Made by a program: the position numbers and the translations under genes
Part shown: positions 35,143 to 46,200 of the stretch, piece after piece
How positions within the stretch are numbered: the stretch's first letter is position 1
How the letters are laid out: each line of letters begins with the position of its first letter
Source: JAAYUD01 sp041907665
GTDB lineage: Bacteria > Bacteroidota > Bacteroidia > Bacteroidales > Bacteroidaceae
Direction of reading: 5' to 3'
DNA: 64,000 nt
NCBI GenBank assembly: GCA_041907665.1
Contig: JAYRGW010000004.1
Location: forward strand, 1 to 64,000
The notes under the pieces: model-generated
What the model was told of the DNA's origin: nothing
What the model saw: only the letters and a program-made list of their open reading frames with translations
Database searches by the model: none

Positions 35143-35181
35143 GATAAGACTAAATAAGACTTTATAAGCATAGAATAAGAA
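35143..35181. promoter_or_regulatory. Phased TAAGAC direct repeats, candidate response-regulator operator
   Basis: TAAGAC at 35145 and 35155, TAAGCA at 35165 and TAAGAA at 35176 recur at 10, 10 and 11 bp, one helical turn each. They lie between the divergent kinase and outer-membrane receptor genes, ending 20 bases before the receptor's -7 box. Direct repeats with helical phasing are typical OmpR/PhoB-family binding sites. Confidence 0.5.
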
Positions 35182-35201
35182 AAAGTATCTGACATAACAC
35201 G

Positions 35202-35209
35202 TATCTTTG
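35202..35209 (+). promoter_or_regulatory. -7 box of the outer-membrane receptor gene
   Basis: TATCTTTG fits TAnnTTTG and lies 20 bases before the ATG at 35230. No clear -33 TTTG is present, consistent with activator dependence. Confidence 0.6.
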
Positions 35210-35229
35210 TACCACAAAATTGAACATTT

Positions 35230-37497
35230 ATGAAAAAGATACTCGTTTTATTGTGCTTTCTACCCCTATTGCTTACGGCACAAAACCATTCGTTGAAAGG
35301 CAAAATAACAGACAAGAACCATAAACCTATAGAATATGCAGCAGTAATGATGCAAACGGTCGACTCGGCCTATATCTGTTCTACGACAACAGATTCGCTG
35401 GGATGTTTCACACTGCCGCAAAGCAGGAGCCGATTTATTATCATCGCACAGCAACTATCGTATCTTCCTTTTACTCGTACTTTCTCCGATAAGGATGAAT
35501 TGACCATCGAACTGACCGAAAAAGAAAACGTATTGAACGAAGTAGTGATAAAGGCTAATCGTCCGTTGGTAAAAGCAGAAGATGGCAAACTGAATTACGA
35601 CTTATCAGTACTCTCCGAAAAGAAAGTAGTAAGCAATGTGTACGAGGCACTCACCAAGCTGCCGGGTATCAGCGAGAGCAAGGGGGCGCTCCAATTAGTA
35701 GGGGCATCGGGACTTACTGTGATTATGAACGGCAAGCCAACCACTATGACCGACGAACAATTGAAGACGTTGTTGCAAAGCATGCCCGTAGACAGAGTAG
35801 AGAAAGCTGAAGTGATGTATAGTGCCCCGCCTCAATATCACATAAGAGGCGCAGCAATCAATATTGTGTTGAAACATGCAAAAGTCTACTCATTACAGGG
35901 AGAAGCGAAAGCAAGATACACGAACCAATACTTCAGCTCCTACGACGCGGGAGCCAATATGCTCGTTACAACTCCCAAATTGTCTTTTGACTTCATGTAC
36001 AACACTGGCAATTACGAAAATATGCAACGAAACAAGACCATATCCGAGCACACACTAAACAAAACGCTATATGATATCCGACAAGATCAACGCATCACCA
36101 ACAAAGAATGGCGTCATAATCTACGAAGTGCTTTTGATCTTAATCTATCCGATCGAAGTAACTTAAGTGTTGCCTATACCGGTTCTTTCTCGCCTAGCGG
36201 TAAGATGAAATCGATGACAGATGGTAATTATCAGAGCAGCCTGTCGAACCAAAAGAACGACGCCCAAATGCACAATATTTCCGCCCAATACAAATCGGGA
36301 TTCGGATTGAATATCGGTATGGACTATACGAATTATCACTCTTCGGGCAATCAGTATCTCAATAGTGAAACAAGCAGCAGTACATCAACATTCTACCTGA
36401 TAAACGGACAAAACATCAATCGAATAAACCTGACAGCTGATCAAGATCACCAATTAAAAAGAAATTGGAATTTAGGTTACGGTGCTTCCTATAGTTATGC
36501 CAACGACAGAGATCATCAACTTTATCAAGAAGTGAAAGGGATAGACAACGTATCGGACACGCGTTCGAGACTTGAAGAACAAACAACCGATTTCTATTTC
36601 AAAATAGGAAAGAACAATGCCTCGGGCACATCGTTCTCCTTATCTGCCACAGGCGAGTATTACACAATAGGGAACTATCATAAATGGGCTTTGTTTCCAC
36701 AAGCCTCTCTCTCTTATTTCAAAACACCTAGTCACATTTTCCAATTTTCTTTTGCTTCGCAGAAACAATATCCGGGATACTGGCAGATGCAGCCGTTCGA
36801 AACTTATATCGATGCTTATGCTGTGGTAGAAGGTACACCAGGATTGCGTCCGGCAAGCAATTATAGCATGACAACAAACTATATTCTAAAACAAAGATAT
36901 GTATTCACGCTATTTTGGGTACGAACCAACGATTATTTCCAGCAAGCGGCATACCAGTCGAACAGCAGGCTGATGCTCATTTATAAGACTCAGAACTGGA
37001 ACTACTCACAGCAATATGGTATTAATATTGTGATACCGTTGAAATATAAAAGCTGGCTGGATACAAAATTGGAATTGACGGGACTCAACATGCGAGAGAA
37101 ATGCGACAACTACTTCGACATTCCTTTCGATCGTAACAAATGGCTGGGCGTCATATCGCTCAACAATACTTTCATTGCAAGCAAAAGTCTTTCGTTCGAA
37201 CTGAATGGCAATTGCCAGTCGAAAGCAATACAAGGGACTTACGACATCAACGGCATATACAACATAGACGCTGCCGCCAAATGGAGTTTCTGTAAAGAGC
37301 GGGCTACGTTATCAGCTCGGGTCAATGATCTATTCAATTCGGGAATGCCTAAGGTTAAAGTTCGTTTTAAAGGACAGTGTCTCGATATGGACACCGGATA
37401 TTATACCCGAAACATTGAAGTACGCTTCGCCTACCGCTTTGGTGGATACAAAGAGAAAAAGGGCAGAGAAGTCGATACTTCAAGATTCGGACATTAA
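35230..37497 (+). CDS. Outer-membrane beta-barrel receptor with carboxypeptidase-regulatory-like N-terminus
   Basis: This 755-residue protein has signal peptide MKKILVLLCFLPLLLTAQ and a carboxypeptidase-D-regulatory-like domain (about 20-100, LKGKITDKNHKPIEYAAVMM). A plug-like domain follows (about 115-215, LNEVVIKANRP, VYEALTKLPGISES, IRGAAINIVLK), then a barrel of the 'outer membrane protein beta-barrel' (OMP_b-brl_3) type. It is shorter than SusC and has no SusD partner, so it probably imports a small ligand. It is divergent from the two-component system, with phased repeats between, suggesting direct control. The ligand is unknown. Confidence 0.85.
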   Translation: MKKILVLLCFLPLLLTAQNHSLKGKITDKNHKPIEYAAVMMQTVDSAYICSTTTDSLGCFTLPQSRSRFIIIAQQLSYLPFTRTFSDKDELTIELTEKENVLNEVVIKANRPLVKAEDGKLNYDLSVLSEKKVVSNVYEALTKLPGISESKGALQLVGASGLTVIMNGKPTTMTDEQLKTLLQSMPVDRVEKAEVMYSAPPQYHIRGAAINIVLKHAKVYSLQGEAKARYTNQYFSSYDAGANMLVTTPKLSFDFMYNTGNYENMQRNKTISEHTLNKTLYDIRQDQRITNKEWRHNLRSAFDLNLSDRSNLSVAYTGSFSPSGKMKSMTDGNYQSSLSNQKNDAQMHNISAQYKSGFGLNIGMDYTNYHSSGNQYLNSETSSSTSTFYLINGQNINRINLTADQDHQLKRNWNLGYGASYSYANDRDHQLYQEVKGIDNVSDTRSRLEEQTTDFYFKIGKNNASGTSFSLSATGEYYTIGNYHKWALFPQASLSYFKTPSHIFQFSFASQKQYPGYWQMQPFETYIDAYAVVEGTPGLRPASNYSMTTNYILKQRYVFTLFWVRTNDYFQQAAYQSNSRLMLIYKTQNWNYSQQYGINIVIPLKYKSWLDTKLELTGLNMREKCDNYFDIPFDRNKWLGVISLNNTFIASKSLSFELNGNCQSKAIQGTYDINGIYNIDAAAKWSFCKERATLSARVNDLFNSGMPKVKVRFKGQCLDMDTGYYTRNIEVRFAYRFGGYKEKKGREVDTSRFGH

Positions 37498-37499
37498 TA

Positions 37500-37518
37500 G
37501 TTCGGTCTATTTCCGAAC
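37500..37518. terminator. Short hairpin between convergent genes
   Basis: GTTCGG (37500-37505) and CCGAAC (37513-37518) form a 6-bp stem with a 7-base loop between the convergent receptor and GH97 genes, overlapping the GH97 stop codon. It may be a weak bidirectional terminator. Confidence 0.35.
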
Positions 37519-39501
37519 AATCTTCAATGCATAACCACCGCCTTGTGCCATATTGATGGTAAGTTGACGATCGGCAGGTATATCAATCATACTCTTCTTA
37601 TAATCGGAAGCTAACTTATCCGCATTGACTCCGTCGGTAAATACTTCGCCTGTGAAATCGCCGTCGCCAAGGAAAGATAAATCCAATGTCAACGAACGAC
37701 TAGACCAATCGGTCAATGCTCCTACGTACCAAGTATTGCCCTTGCGACGAGCAACTGCTACGTACTCGCCTATCTTACCTGAAAGCGGAACCGTCTCATC
37801 CCATACGGTAGGTACAGCGGAGATAAAGTCGGTGCACTCTTGCTCTTTTTCATAATGAGTAGGAGAATCGCAGAGCATATTCAGCGGAGAAGTGAATATG
37901 ACGTACTCTGCCAATTGATGGCAACGAGTGCCTTGACTCATCGGATCGCTATTGACCGGACGGTAATTGGCACGACTGGCATTACGCATAGCCCCTTGAG
38001 TATAATCCATTGGGCCCGCTACCATACGGATAAAAGGAATAGTCACATCATACACCACCTGATCATCGTTCTTGAGTTGCGCCCACTTCATTTGTTCCAG
38101 GCCATTGACTCCCTCAAAATTAATAACATTGGGATAAGTGCGATTTAAACCGGTAGGCTTGTATGTTCCATGAAAGTCCATTAGCAGATGATACTTTGCG
38201 CCCATAGCAGCCGCACGATAATGAAAATCGACCATCGCCTGATCATCGTGATTCATAAAATCAACTTTGAAACCTTTCACACCCATTTCGGAATAGTACT
38301 TGCAAACATGCTCCATGTCGCGATCAAAAGCATAACAACCGGCCCACAGAATAATGTCTACGTTTTTAGAGTGAGCATAGTTTATAATCTCTTTCAGGTC
38401 GATCTCGGGTACCACTTGAAATAAATCGGCTTGTCCGTTAACAGCCCATCCCTCGTCCAAAATAACATATTCGATATGATTTCTCGATGCAAAATCAATA
38501 TAGGCTTTATAAGTTTCAGTATTGACACCCGCTTTAAAATCAACTTGATAAATGCCCCAATCGTTCCACCAATCCCATGCCACCTTACCTGGTTTGATCC
38601 ACGACTTATCTTGAACACGCGAGGGAGAAGCCAACCGATAAACCATATCATTGTTGAGCAAATCCTTATCCTCGGGAACAACACTAATTATACGCCAAGG
38701 AAAATTAGTCTTCGCATTGCAACGGGCAATAAAAGGCTCGCGAGATTTAACCAAGCGTTCCAAGTTGTTGTGTCCTCCTTGAACAGTTTCTTTAGGACAA
38801 GGAGCAAATTCTCCCTTCAACGAATTGTTATGATCGGCATTGCGTACAAACATCCCGGGATAGTGTTCCAAATCGGACTCGGCAATACATATCTTGACTC
38901 CATTATCAGCCTCAACAACCATAGGTAGGAAAGCAATACGGTTGGGGTCTAATTGCGAAAGAGAAGTATGGGTATATACATTCTCGAACGAATTGTAGAA
39001 CTGTTTCTCGTACGGTTGTTGATTATCTCTCTCATAAGGAATAAAAGTATTCCAGTCTTTTGCGAAATTAAAAGACGCGTTTTCTGCTACAACATTAAAA
39101 TTCTTCTTTGCATTAGAGACGAAACGATAGGCAACGCCTTCGTTGTACGCCCTAAATATTAAGCTAAAGTTTTCTTTGAATTGAAGAATGAGTTCATTGT
39201 AATTGTCGTCAATCTTAGCTTTTTTGTAGGCAAAAGCCGCAATAGAACCCGAGTGCGATAAGGTCTTCGCACTCTTTAATTTTGATCCGACTCCGAAAGA
39301 CTCCATTCCATCCAACTGCATCGCAACTACGGAAGGTGTTATCAATTCGTTCCCATTAAAAGAAAGCGAATAGGATATAGATTTATCAACATTCACCGAA
39401 ACATTTAATTTGCCGTCCGGCGACTTTACCTGGTATACTTTCTGTGCAAACGAATAACTGCACATCAGAAACAGCGCAAGCGCTAACATAACTTTTTTCA
39501 T
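37507..39501 (-). CDS. GH97-family alpha-glycosidase, retaining-type signature
   Basis: This 664-residue exported enzyme starts at 39501 with signal peptide MKKVMLALALFLMCSYSFAQ; the longer frame to 39558 would bury the signal. An N-terminal beta-sandwich (VKSPDGKLNVSVNVD) precedes a (beta/alpha)8 barrel with YVILDEGWAVNG, IILWAGCYAFD, GFKVDFMNHDDQ, LLMDFHGTYKPTG and NFEGVNGLEQ, all typical of GH97. The Asp in VKVDFM-type strand 4 matches the nucleophile of the retaining (alpha-galactosidase-like) subgroup rather than inverting SusB-type alpha-glucosidases; this subgroup call is by eye. It is its own unit at the edge of the large carbohydrate locus. Confidence 0.9.
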   Translation of the reverse strand: MKKVMLALALFLMCSYSFAQKVYQVKSPDGKLNVSVNVDKSISYSLSFNGNELITPSVVAMQLDGMESFGVGSKLKSAKTLSHSGSIAAFAYKKAKIDDNYNELILQFKENFSLIFRAYNEGVAYRFVSNAKKNFNVVAENASFNFAKDWNTFIPYERDNQQPYEKQFYNSFENVYTHTSLSQLDPNRIAFLPMVVEADNGVKICIAESDLEHYPGMFVRNADHNNSLKGEFAPCPKETVQGGHNNLERLVKSREPFIARCNAKTNFPWRIISVVPEDKDLLNNDMVYRLASPSRVQDKSWIKPGKVAWDWWNDWGIYQVDFKAGVNTETYKAYIDFASRNHIEYVILDEGWAVNGQADLFQVVPEIDLKEIINYAHSKNVDIILWAGCYAFDRDMEHVCKYYSEMGVKGFKVDFMNHDDQAMVDFHYRAAAMGAKYHLLMDFHGTYKPTGLNRTYPNVINFEGVNGLEQMKWAQLKNDDQVVYDVTIPFIRMVAGPMDYTQGAMRNASRANYRPVNSDPMSQGTRCHQLAEYVIFTSPLNMLCDSPTHYEKEQECTDFISAVPTVWDETVPLSGKIGEYVAVARRKGNTWYVGALTDWSSRSLTLDLSFLGDGDFTGEVFTDGVNADKLASDYKKSMIDIPADRQLTINMAQGGGYALKIVRK

Positions 39502-39861
39502 GTAAAACTCCTTTATTAGATTTAATTCCAATTTAAAATATCTCTTTATGATAATCACGACTGAAAAAGGAATTTACCTTTTCAATACGGTCTTTAACCA
39601 ACGGAAACTCCTAAACACATTCATTCCTGTATAAGATCTTCTAGTTTAAACGTTCTCTCGTTGAACACACAAAGATGAGATAAAGGAAAGAAAATAATTC
39701 TTTATCGTCTATCTTTTAATGACCTTTATCTATTGCATGTCCCTTAAATAGCGAAGCAAAATTAACAATAATTCAGAGAACTAATAAACAATGACCCGCA
39801 AAAAATCTGAAAAGAATTTGCGGGTCATACTCTTACTGTTATATAACGAACCTTTTTCTAT
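39502..39861. other. Intergenic region between GH97 and GH3 genes
   Basis: No gene is visible. On the minus strand TAATTTTG (39757-39764) fits the -7 consensus and could serve GH97 with a leader of about 250 bases, but no -33 match accompanies it. The GH3 operon terminator occupies 39791-39828. Confidence 0.5.
39791..39828 (-). terminator. Terminator of the GH78-GH31-GH2-GH3 operon
   Basis: ATGACCCGCAAA (39791-39802) and TTTGCGGGTCAT (39817-39828) are perfect 12-bp arms with a 14-base loop. It is 33 bases beyond the GH3 stop on the leftward strand and is followed there by TGTTTATT. It separates this operon from the GH97 gene. Confidence 0.85.
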
Positions 39862-42096
39862 CTATTGTTTAAAAGCAGGATGAACCTTTTCGACAACCAA
39901 GCGGTTGGGCAATTCGAACTTCTCTTGCAATCTAATATCACGCGACGATGCACCGATAATCACATTATAGTCACCTTTATCGGCAATCCATGCTTCAACG
40001 TTAGGATTGAAAGAAGCTAAATCTTTCGGATATAGTACGAAAGTCAATGTCTGGCTTTCACCAGGCTGCAGAAGTCTGGTTTTGGCAAAGCCTTTCAATT
40101 CTTTTATCGGCTTATCCAACTCGGACTTCGGCGCACTTAAATAAAGTTGAACGACTTCTTTTCCTGCACAGTCGCCAGCGTTGGTAATCGTAACTGTAGC
40201 AGTTAGATTCTTGGAGAACTTATGGCTGTTTAGTTTCAGATCTGAATACTTAAAATCGGTATAAGACTTGCCGAAACCGAACTCGTAAGAAAGTTCGGTA
40301 TTGCGTTTGTCATAGCAACGATAACCCACATATATTTCATCTTTGTAGTAAGCGGTTTTAGGATCGTTGGCAGGCTCTCCAGGAAAATACTCGGCAGCCG
40401 AAGAATCTTCGTATTTCTTAATGAACGACATACTCAGCTTGCCCGATGGATTTACTTTACCAGTCAACACATCAGCAATGCAATTGCCAACTTCTTGTCC
40501 CGGTTGCCAAGCTAACAAGATTCCGTCAACCTTATTCTTCCAACTTTCGGTTTCAATCACGGTACCGATATTCAATACGACAACAACCTTTTTACCTACT
40601 TGATGGAATGCTTTCGAAACATTCTCGATCATACTTTGTTCTTCGTTCGTCAAGTTAAACCCGCCTTCTACTTTCTGATCGCTCCCTTCGCTAGTCTCGC
40701 GCGCAATCGTTATAATGGCAACATCATTCGATTCGGCTATTCTATTCAACGTCTGTTCATTAAAATCAGGCTTCGGGGCATTATAATAATGAGGGACTAA
40801 TTGGTATGCGCGATAATATTCAGACAAACCTTCGTCTAAAACAAAGCCTGCATTCTTCAATCCTTCATTCAGCGAGATAACATAAGCTTCGTTTACATCA
40901 CCACTACCTCTACCTCCAGGGAGTGTGTTGTAAGAAGCAGATCCTAACAGAGCAACATGTTTATCACTAGCCAATGGCAATGTTTTATCTTTATTGCTCA
41001 AGAGCACAATACCCTCAGCACCTGCTTGCCTGGACAATTCCGCATGAGCCTTGATATCGAGATTATTAGAGAATGGATAGTTGTGTTGAGTAGGAGACTG
41101 ATAAACGATCTTCAAGATACGTTCTATGGCTTGATCTACAATTTCCATTTTCAACTTACCACTCTTTATTGCATTCAATAAGTCGGCACGTTGTTCGTTT
41201 GTTCCAGGCATCAGCAAGTCGTTTCCGGCAGTTATTTGAGCAACTTCATCACTACGGTTATCTCCAATGAAGCCTCCACCCCAATCGGACATCACAAAGC
41301 CTTTGAAACCCCATTCGCCTCTTAAAATATCAGTCAACATATCGTGACGTTCTGATGTAAAAAGACCATCAACTTTATTATAAGAACTCATCACAGTCCA
41401 TGGTTGAGATTTCTTGATGGCGATTTCGAATCCCCTCAAGTAAATCTCTCTCATAGCGCGCTCTGAGACGATCTCGTTAATCGATGATCTATTTGTTTCC
41501 TGATTATTGGCAGCAAAATGTTTGATAGAAGTACCAACTCCATTGCTCTGAATTCCATTTATCATAGCAGCAGCTATATTGCCTACTACATAAGGGTCTT
41601 CCGAATAGTATTCAAAATTTCGTCCACAAAGAGGGGTACGATGTATATTCACTCCAGGGCCTAGAAAGACATCTAGTCCATACTCTTTCACCTCTTGTCC
41701 GATAGCTTCGCCTACTTGATGAACCAAATCGGTATTCCAAGTACAAGCCAGCGATGTTCCAATAGGGAAAGCAGTAGCAAAATAAATTTTCGTATCGGCA
41801 GGACGAACAGAAAGAATGCGCAATCCTGCAGGGCCATCCGAAGTACCGATAGGACGAACCCCTAAACGGGTAATCTCTTTAGTTGTACCGGTTGCTCCCA
41901 AAGCATTGTTGGTTGTACCATTCGACCCACATAAGAAATCGGCCTTTTCTTCCATCCTCATTTGAGAGACAATAGACTTAGCCCAAGAATCTGCCGTTGC
42001 GACCTTGACCTTTTGGGGAGAAGACGCAAAAACACCGACAGCACATAATGAAAGTCCACTAATGAACAAATCTTTTAAAATTGTACACTTCTTCAT
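39862..42096 (-). CDS. GH3-family beta-glycosidase
   Basis: This 744-residue exported enzyme has a signal peptide (about residues 1-25, ISGLSLCAVGVFAS). The N-terminal barrel has TSDGPAGLR, the VNIHRTPLCGRNFEYYSEDPYV block and SIKHFAANNQETNR with catalytic-site Lys-His, and GFVMSDWGGGF carries the nucleophile Asp. The second domain has EGIVLLSNKDKTLPL, and a C-terminal fibronectin-III-like domain starts near ELSYEFGFGKSYTDF. GH3 members here are usually beta-glucosidases or beta-xylosidases acting in the periplasm on released oligosaccharides. It is the last gene of the leftward operon, just before a strong terminator. Confidence 0.94.
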   Translation of the reverse strand: MKKCTILKDLFISGLSLCAVGVFASSPQKVKVATADSWAKSIVSQMRMEEKADFLCGSNGTTNNALGATGTTKEITRLGVRPIGTSDGPAGLRILSVRPADTKIYFATAFPIGTSLACTWNTDLVHQVGEAIGQEVKEYGLDVFLGPGVNIHRTPLCGRNFEYYSEDPYVVGNIAAAMINGIQSNGVGTSIKHFAANNQETNRSSINEIVSERAMREIYLRGFEIAIKKSQPWTVMSSYNKVDGLFTSERHDMLTDILRGEWGFKGFVMSDWGGGFIGDNRSDEVAQITAGNDLLMPGTNEQRADLLNAIKSGKLKMEIVDQAIERILKIVYQSPTQHNYPFSNNLDIKAHAELSRQAGAEGIVLLSNKDKTLPLASDKHVALLGSASYNTLPGGRGSGDVNEAYVISLNEGLKNAGFVLDEGLSEYYRAYQLVPHYYNAPKPDFNEQTLNRIAESNDVAIITIARETSEGSDQKVEGGFNLTNEEQSMIENVSKAFHQVGKKVVVVLNIGTVIETESWKNKVDGILLAWQPGQEVGNCIADVLTGKVNPSGKLSMSFIKKYEDSSAAEYFPGEPANDPKTAYYKDEIYVGYRCYDKRNTELSYEFGFGKSYTDFKYSDLKLNSHKFSKNLTATVTITNAGDCAGKEVVQLYLSAPKSELDKPIKELKGFAKTRLLQPGESQTLTFVLYPKDLASFNPNVEAWIADKGDYNVIIGASSRDIRLQEKFELPNRLVVEKVHPAFKQ

Positions 42097-42112
42097 GATA
42101 ATAAAACGGTTA

Positions 42113-43201
42113 TTATTTATTCTTTTTTTGCGTTAATGACTTAATACAAACGATCTCGGCCTCATCAAAGGGTGTACCGTCTTGACGGTAAATATCGTGA
42201 AACCAAACCTTCGGCTCTTTCTCATTTGGCAAAGGATTGCCCCAAGCAAATATTGTATTCGTTTTGCCGGCAACAAAGCCCCAATTGATAGCTCCTATAT
42301 TATTTTTCTTCAACAGGGGCATGATATTTTGGAATTTACAACCACGAGTCCTCGCCATATATTCCGTACAAATGAGAGGGCGCTTACCCACATTTTTTCT
42401 GATAAGATCAATACGCTCTTGTTGGTTCTTCTCTGTATCATAATTATGAAAAGTGATGATATCAGAATAGGCCAGTTGATATTCACTTATATCTTTCAAA
42501 TCAGGATTCCAATAACCGGAAGTAATAGGCTGAGAAGGAGAGACCTCTCTAGCCCATTGGAAAACACGACGCAACAATGATAAGGAAGCATTGTCATGAC
42601 CGCTATTGCCTGGTTCGTTATACAAATCCCAAAGCAAAACGCGTTTATCCGTTCTGAAAGTAATCAGAATATCTGTCACATAAGCTTTTAACATCGGATA
42701 AAGCGTCAATGTATCGGCACGAAGACTTACAGAAGGATCTTGCAACCAGCCAGAATTGTGAATACCCGGTTTCGGAGCAGGTTACGTGCCGTAATGAGAT
42801 TCGGCATTCCAACAATCATCAAAGAATACAAACAACGGACGAATACCATGTTTCTTGCAGATATTCAAGAATTGATTCATACGAGCCTTCATCCCTTCAG
42901 CATCGTTTTGCCATACCACACTGCTCAAAAATACCCGCATGGTATTAAAACCCAAATGTTGTGCCCACAGCAACTCTTTATCTATTTGATTCGGATCGAA
43001 TGTGTCTTTACTCCACATTTCTATCTGATTGATAGCAGAAGCAGGTATATAATTACAACCTGCCAACCAAGGTTGGCTCTTATACCATAATTGTGCCTTT
43101 TGCTCTGACCACCGAACAGATGGTTTGTGTGCATAAACTGCCTGAGAGCAGAATATGCACACTAACATACATACTATAGAGGGAACTATTATTTTTCTCA
43201 T
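42113..43201 (-). pseudogene. GH5-like glycosidase interrupted by one in-frame stop codon
   Basis: Read from the ATG at 43201, the frame encodes a signal peptide, PWLAGCNYIPASAINQIEMW and LGFNTMRVFLSSVVWQND. After codon 139 (...ESHYGT) it meets TAA at 42782-42784. The same frame then continues without any shift: PAPKPGIHNSGWLQDPSVS, LLWDLYNEPGN (acid/base Glu196) and LICTEYMARTRG (nucleophile Glu280), ending normally at 42113. Relatives usually read '..G.QpAPKPg.hNSGW', so CAA to TAA is the simplest change. Restored, it is a 362-residue TIM-barrel enzyme of the group annotated as cellulase/1,4-beta-xylanase. Both catalytic residues lie after the stop, so the truncated product should be inactive. 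Confidence 0.88.
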
Positions 43202-43271
43202 TATTAAATACCAATGAACGAATTAGTTTATTTGCTATTAGACATACTTCTATTTCATTATACGACACAGA

Positions 43272-46200
43272 TTATCTGATTGGACGCATAATAAAAGAAT
43301 ATTCCCTATCACCATAACTCAACATATATTTATCAAGAGGAAGCGCTCCCCAAGAATCCATACACCCGAGTCCCATTTGAATACCATCAATATTCATATT
43401 GATATGACCATTTTTCTTCAATAATTCTGAATGACGTTGCCCTTTATGTTCACCATCTGTCAATTCTTCCTGAGAATATTCCAAAGCGGACATAGACAAA
43501 GGTTTGGCAGCACAAAACAGAAGTCCGTGTCCCTCACCATCAACTTGCTTCCACCAACGAATGTCCGTCTTGTTGCCATTCTCTTGAGGACGAATATAAG
43601 GATAGAACTGTTCATGAGCAGATTGTGAATACTTCCCAATAAAAGTGCAATGATTACGGTCCGAATAATTCTCTATCGGACCACGACCATAATAAACACT
43701 CTGGCTCATCGTTCCCGGCATCTGCATACGCATACCAAAACGAAACATATGGGGAATCTTGGCTGTTTGATCAGCTTTCAGACTCTGTGTTATCTGCATC
43801 GTACCATCTTTGTACAACACATAAGTCAAATTTAATTGTCCTTTCACTTCAGGCATATCATAAACAGCTTTCACTACCATATTTCCACCCTCTTTAGTCG
43901 ATGCAAAAGACATCAAAGATAGAGTGGGATTAAGCCATACGCGATATTTATTCTGCAGATCGGCTCCATAGTCATTGTCCGTTCCAGCACGCCAGAAATT
44001 TGGGATCAACTCAGTACCCGTAGCAAGATAAGAGAAACCATTCACTTCGTAACGACAAAGGAATCCATCTTTCTTGTCGAAAGCGATCTTAACACTATCT
44101 GTCGAGAACGAATAACAAGCATTGTCCTTTTTATCAAGCTTTATTGCTTTCTGTTTATGCAAGTCAGGAATAACGGCTTTATTATCATCCCACTGATAAT
44201 CATTCAGGGCCAACTGCTGACGGGCAACAACAGTATTCTTATCAAGCACCCCTTCGGCATTCTTTAAAGTATATGATATATTGAGAAAATGTTCCTTTCC
44301 CTGTTCTACCTTGCTGAAATCTATTGGCAGTGTATAATCGGATTTGGCATGAGGAGCTACATTCAATTCATCGACAACACCTTGCTGAACGACATCACCA
44401 TTGGATACGATTTCCCAATTGAGACGATAGGCACTTAAGTCACGGAAAAAGTTTTCGTTATAAACTTCTATCGTTCCCTTTTCTTTATTTTTTAAAGAGG
44501 TCCATATATTTTGATAATAATATTGCACTTCATAAGCATGAGGATTCGGAATACGATCGGGTCCTATCAATCCGTTATCAAGGAAATTATTATCCGACGG
44601 GTCATAAGTATTATAGTCTCCACCATAAGCATAATAGCGAGCACCATCCTTCGTAGCATGCAGACTCTGGTCTACAAAATCCCAAATGCAGCCACCCTGA
44701 TACTTATCGTATTTACGAACCAAATCCCAATATTCTTTAAAGCCTCCTTCCGAATTGCCCATTGCATGAGCATACTCACATTGAATCAAGGGCTTTGTTG
44801 GATTACTTTTAGCATACGATTCACAATCCCAATAACGTAAATACATGGGGCAATAAATATCGGTAAAATCAGAATGTCCCGCTTGTTCATACTGCACAGG
44901 TCTACTTTTATCTTCAGCCTTAACCCATTTATAACACTCCTCGAAGTTAGGCCCCATACCTGCTTCATTGCCCAAAGACCATACTATAACGGCTGGATGA
45001 TTGAAATTTCGTTGCACATTGCGTTGATTACGTTCCAAATGCGCTTTAAGATAAGAAGGATTCTTTGCTAATGTTTTGTCGCCATAGCCCATACCGTGAG
45101 ATTCCAAATTAGCCTCTGCAATCATATAGATACCATATTGATCGCACAAATCATACCAGCGTGGATCATCTGGATAATGACACGTACGAACAGTATTAAT
45201 ATTAAACCTTTTCATCAATTTAATATCCTGCACCATTCTATCATAAGGAATATCATAAGCACGATCAGGATCCATCTCATGGCGATTGACACCCTTAATA
45301 AGCACAGGCTTTCCATTAATCAACAGTTGCGCATTCTTGATCTCTACTTTACGGAAACCTACTTTTACTGGAATAGATTCAGTCGTTTTCCCTTTATCGC
45401 CCAAGGATGCTACGAGGGTATAAAGATAAGGAGTCTCCGCGGTCCATTTGTTAGGTTTGGCCACATTGAGTGTTTCCAACTTATTTGTCGTTGTTTGAGC
45501 TGTCTGTACTAACAGACCGTTTGCGTCAAATAACTTAAGAGTCACTTTCGACAAAGCAGCAGCCTTCACATTTACAGCCAAAGAACCATTTTCATAATTG
45601 GCATCCAAATCTGGAACAACACGAATATCGTCTATATGCTTAGGGTTACGAGCATAAAGATAACATTCACGCGCAACTCCCGAGAGGCGCCAGAAATCTT
45701 GCCCTTCAAGATAAGTTCCGTCGCACCAACGGAACACTTGAAAAGCAATTAAATTATCTCCAGGTTTCAAATAATTGGTAATATCAAACTCCGCTTCCAA
45801 TTTACTATCCTCACTATATCCCACATACCGTCCATTCACCCAAAGATAAATATTTGACGTAACAGAGCCGAAATGAATAACGACCTGCTTTTTAGCCCAT
45901 CCGGTCGGTATATTAATGATTCGTCGATAGGAACCTACATGATTATGTTCATCTGGAACAGTTGGAGGAGTATTATCAAAATGCTCACGCCAAGGATAAC
46001 CGATATTTACATACAGAGGATCACCATATCCATTTACCTCCCAGATGCCCGGTACAGGCATTGTCTTCCAACAACTATCATCAAAATTCAGTTTATAAAA
46101 GTCGCTTGGGCGCTCGTTTGCATTCAGCACCCAATTAAACTTCCACAGTCCGCCGATCGAAAAATAATTCGACGATGTTGTTTTATTGCCTAACAATGCC

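Noticed and set aside
42746..42784. A frameshift as the cause of the broken GH5-like gene.
   Set aside because: The two halves are in the same frame and the residues between them (PAPKPG..NSGW) read correctly, so a single stop codon explains the break.
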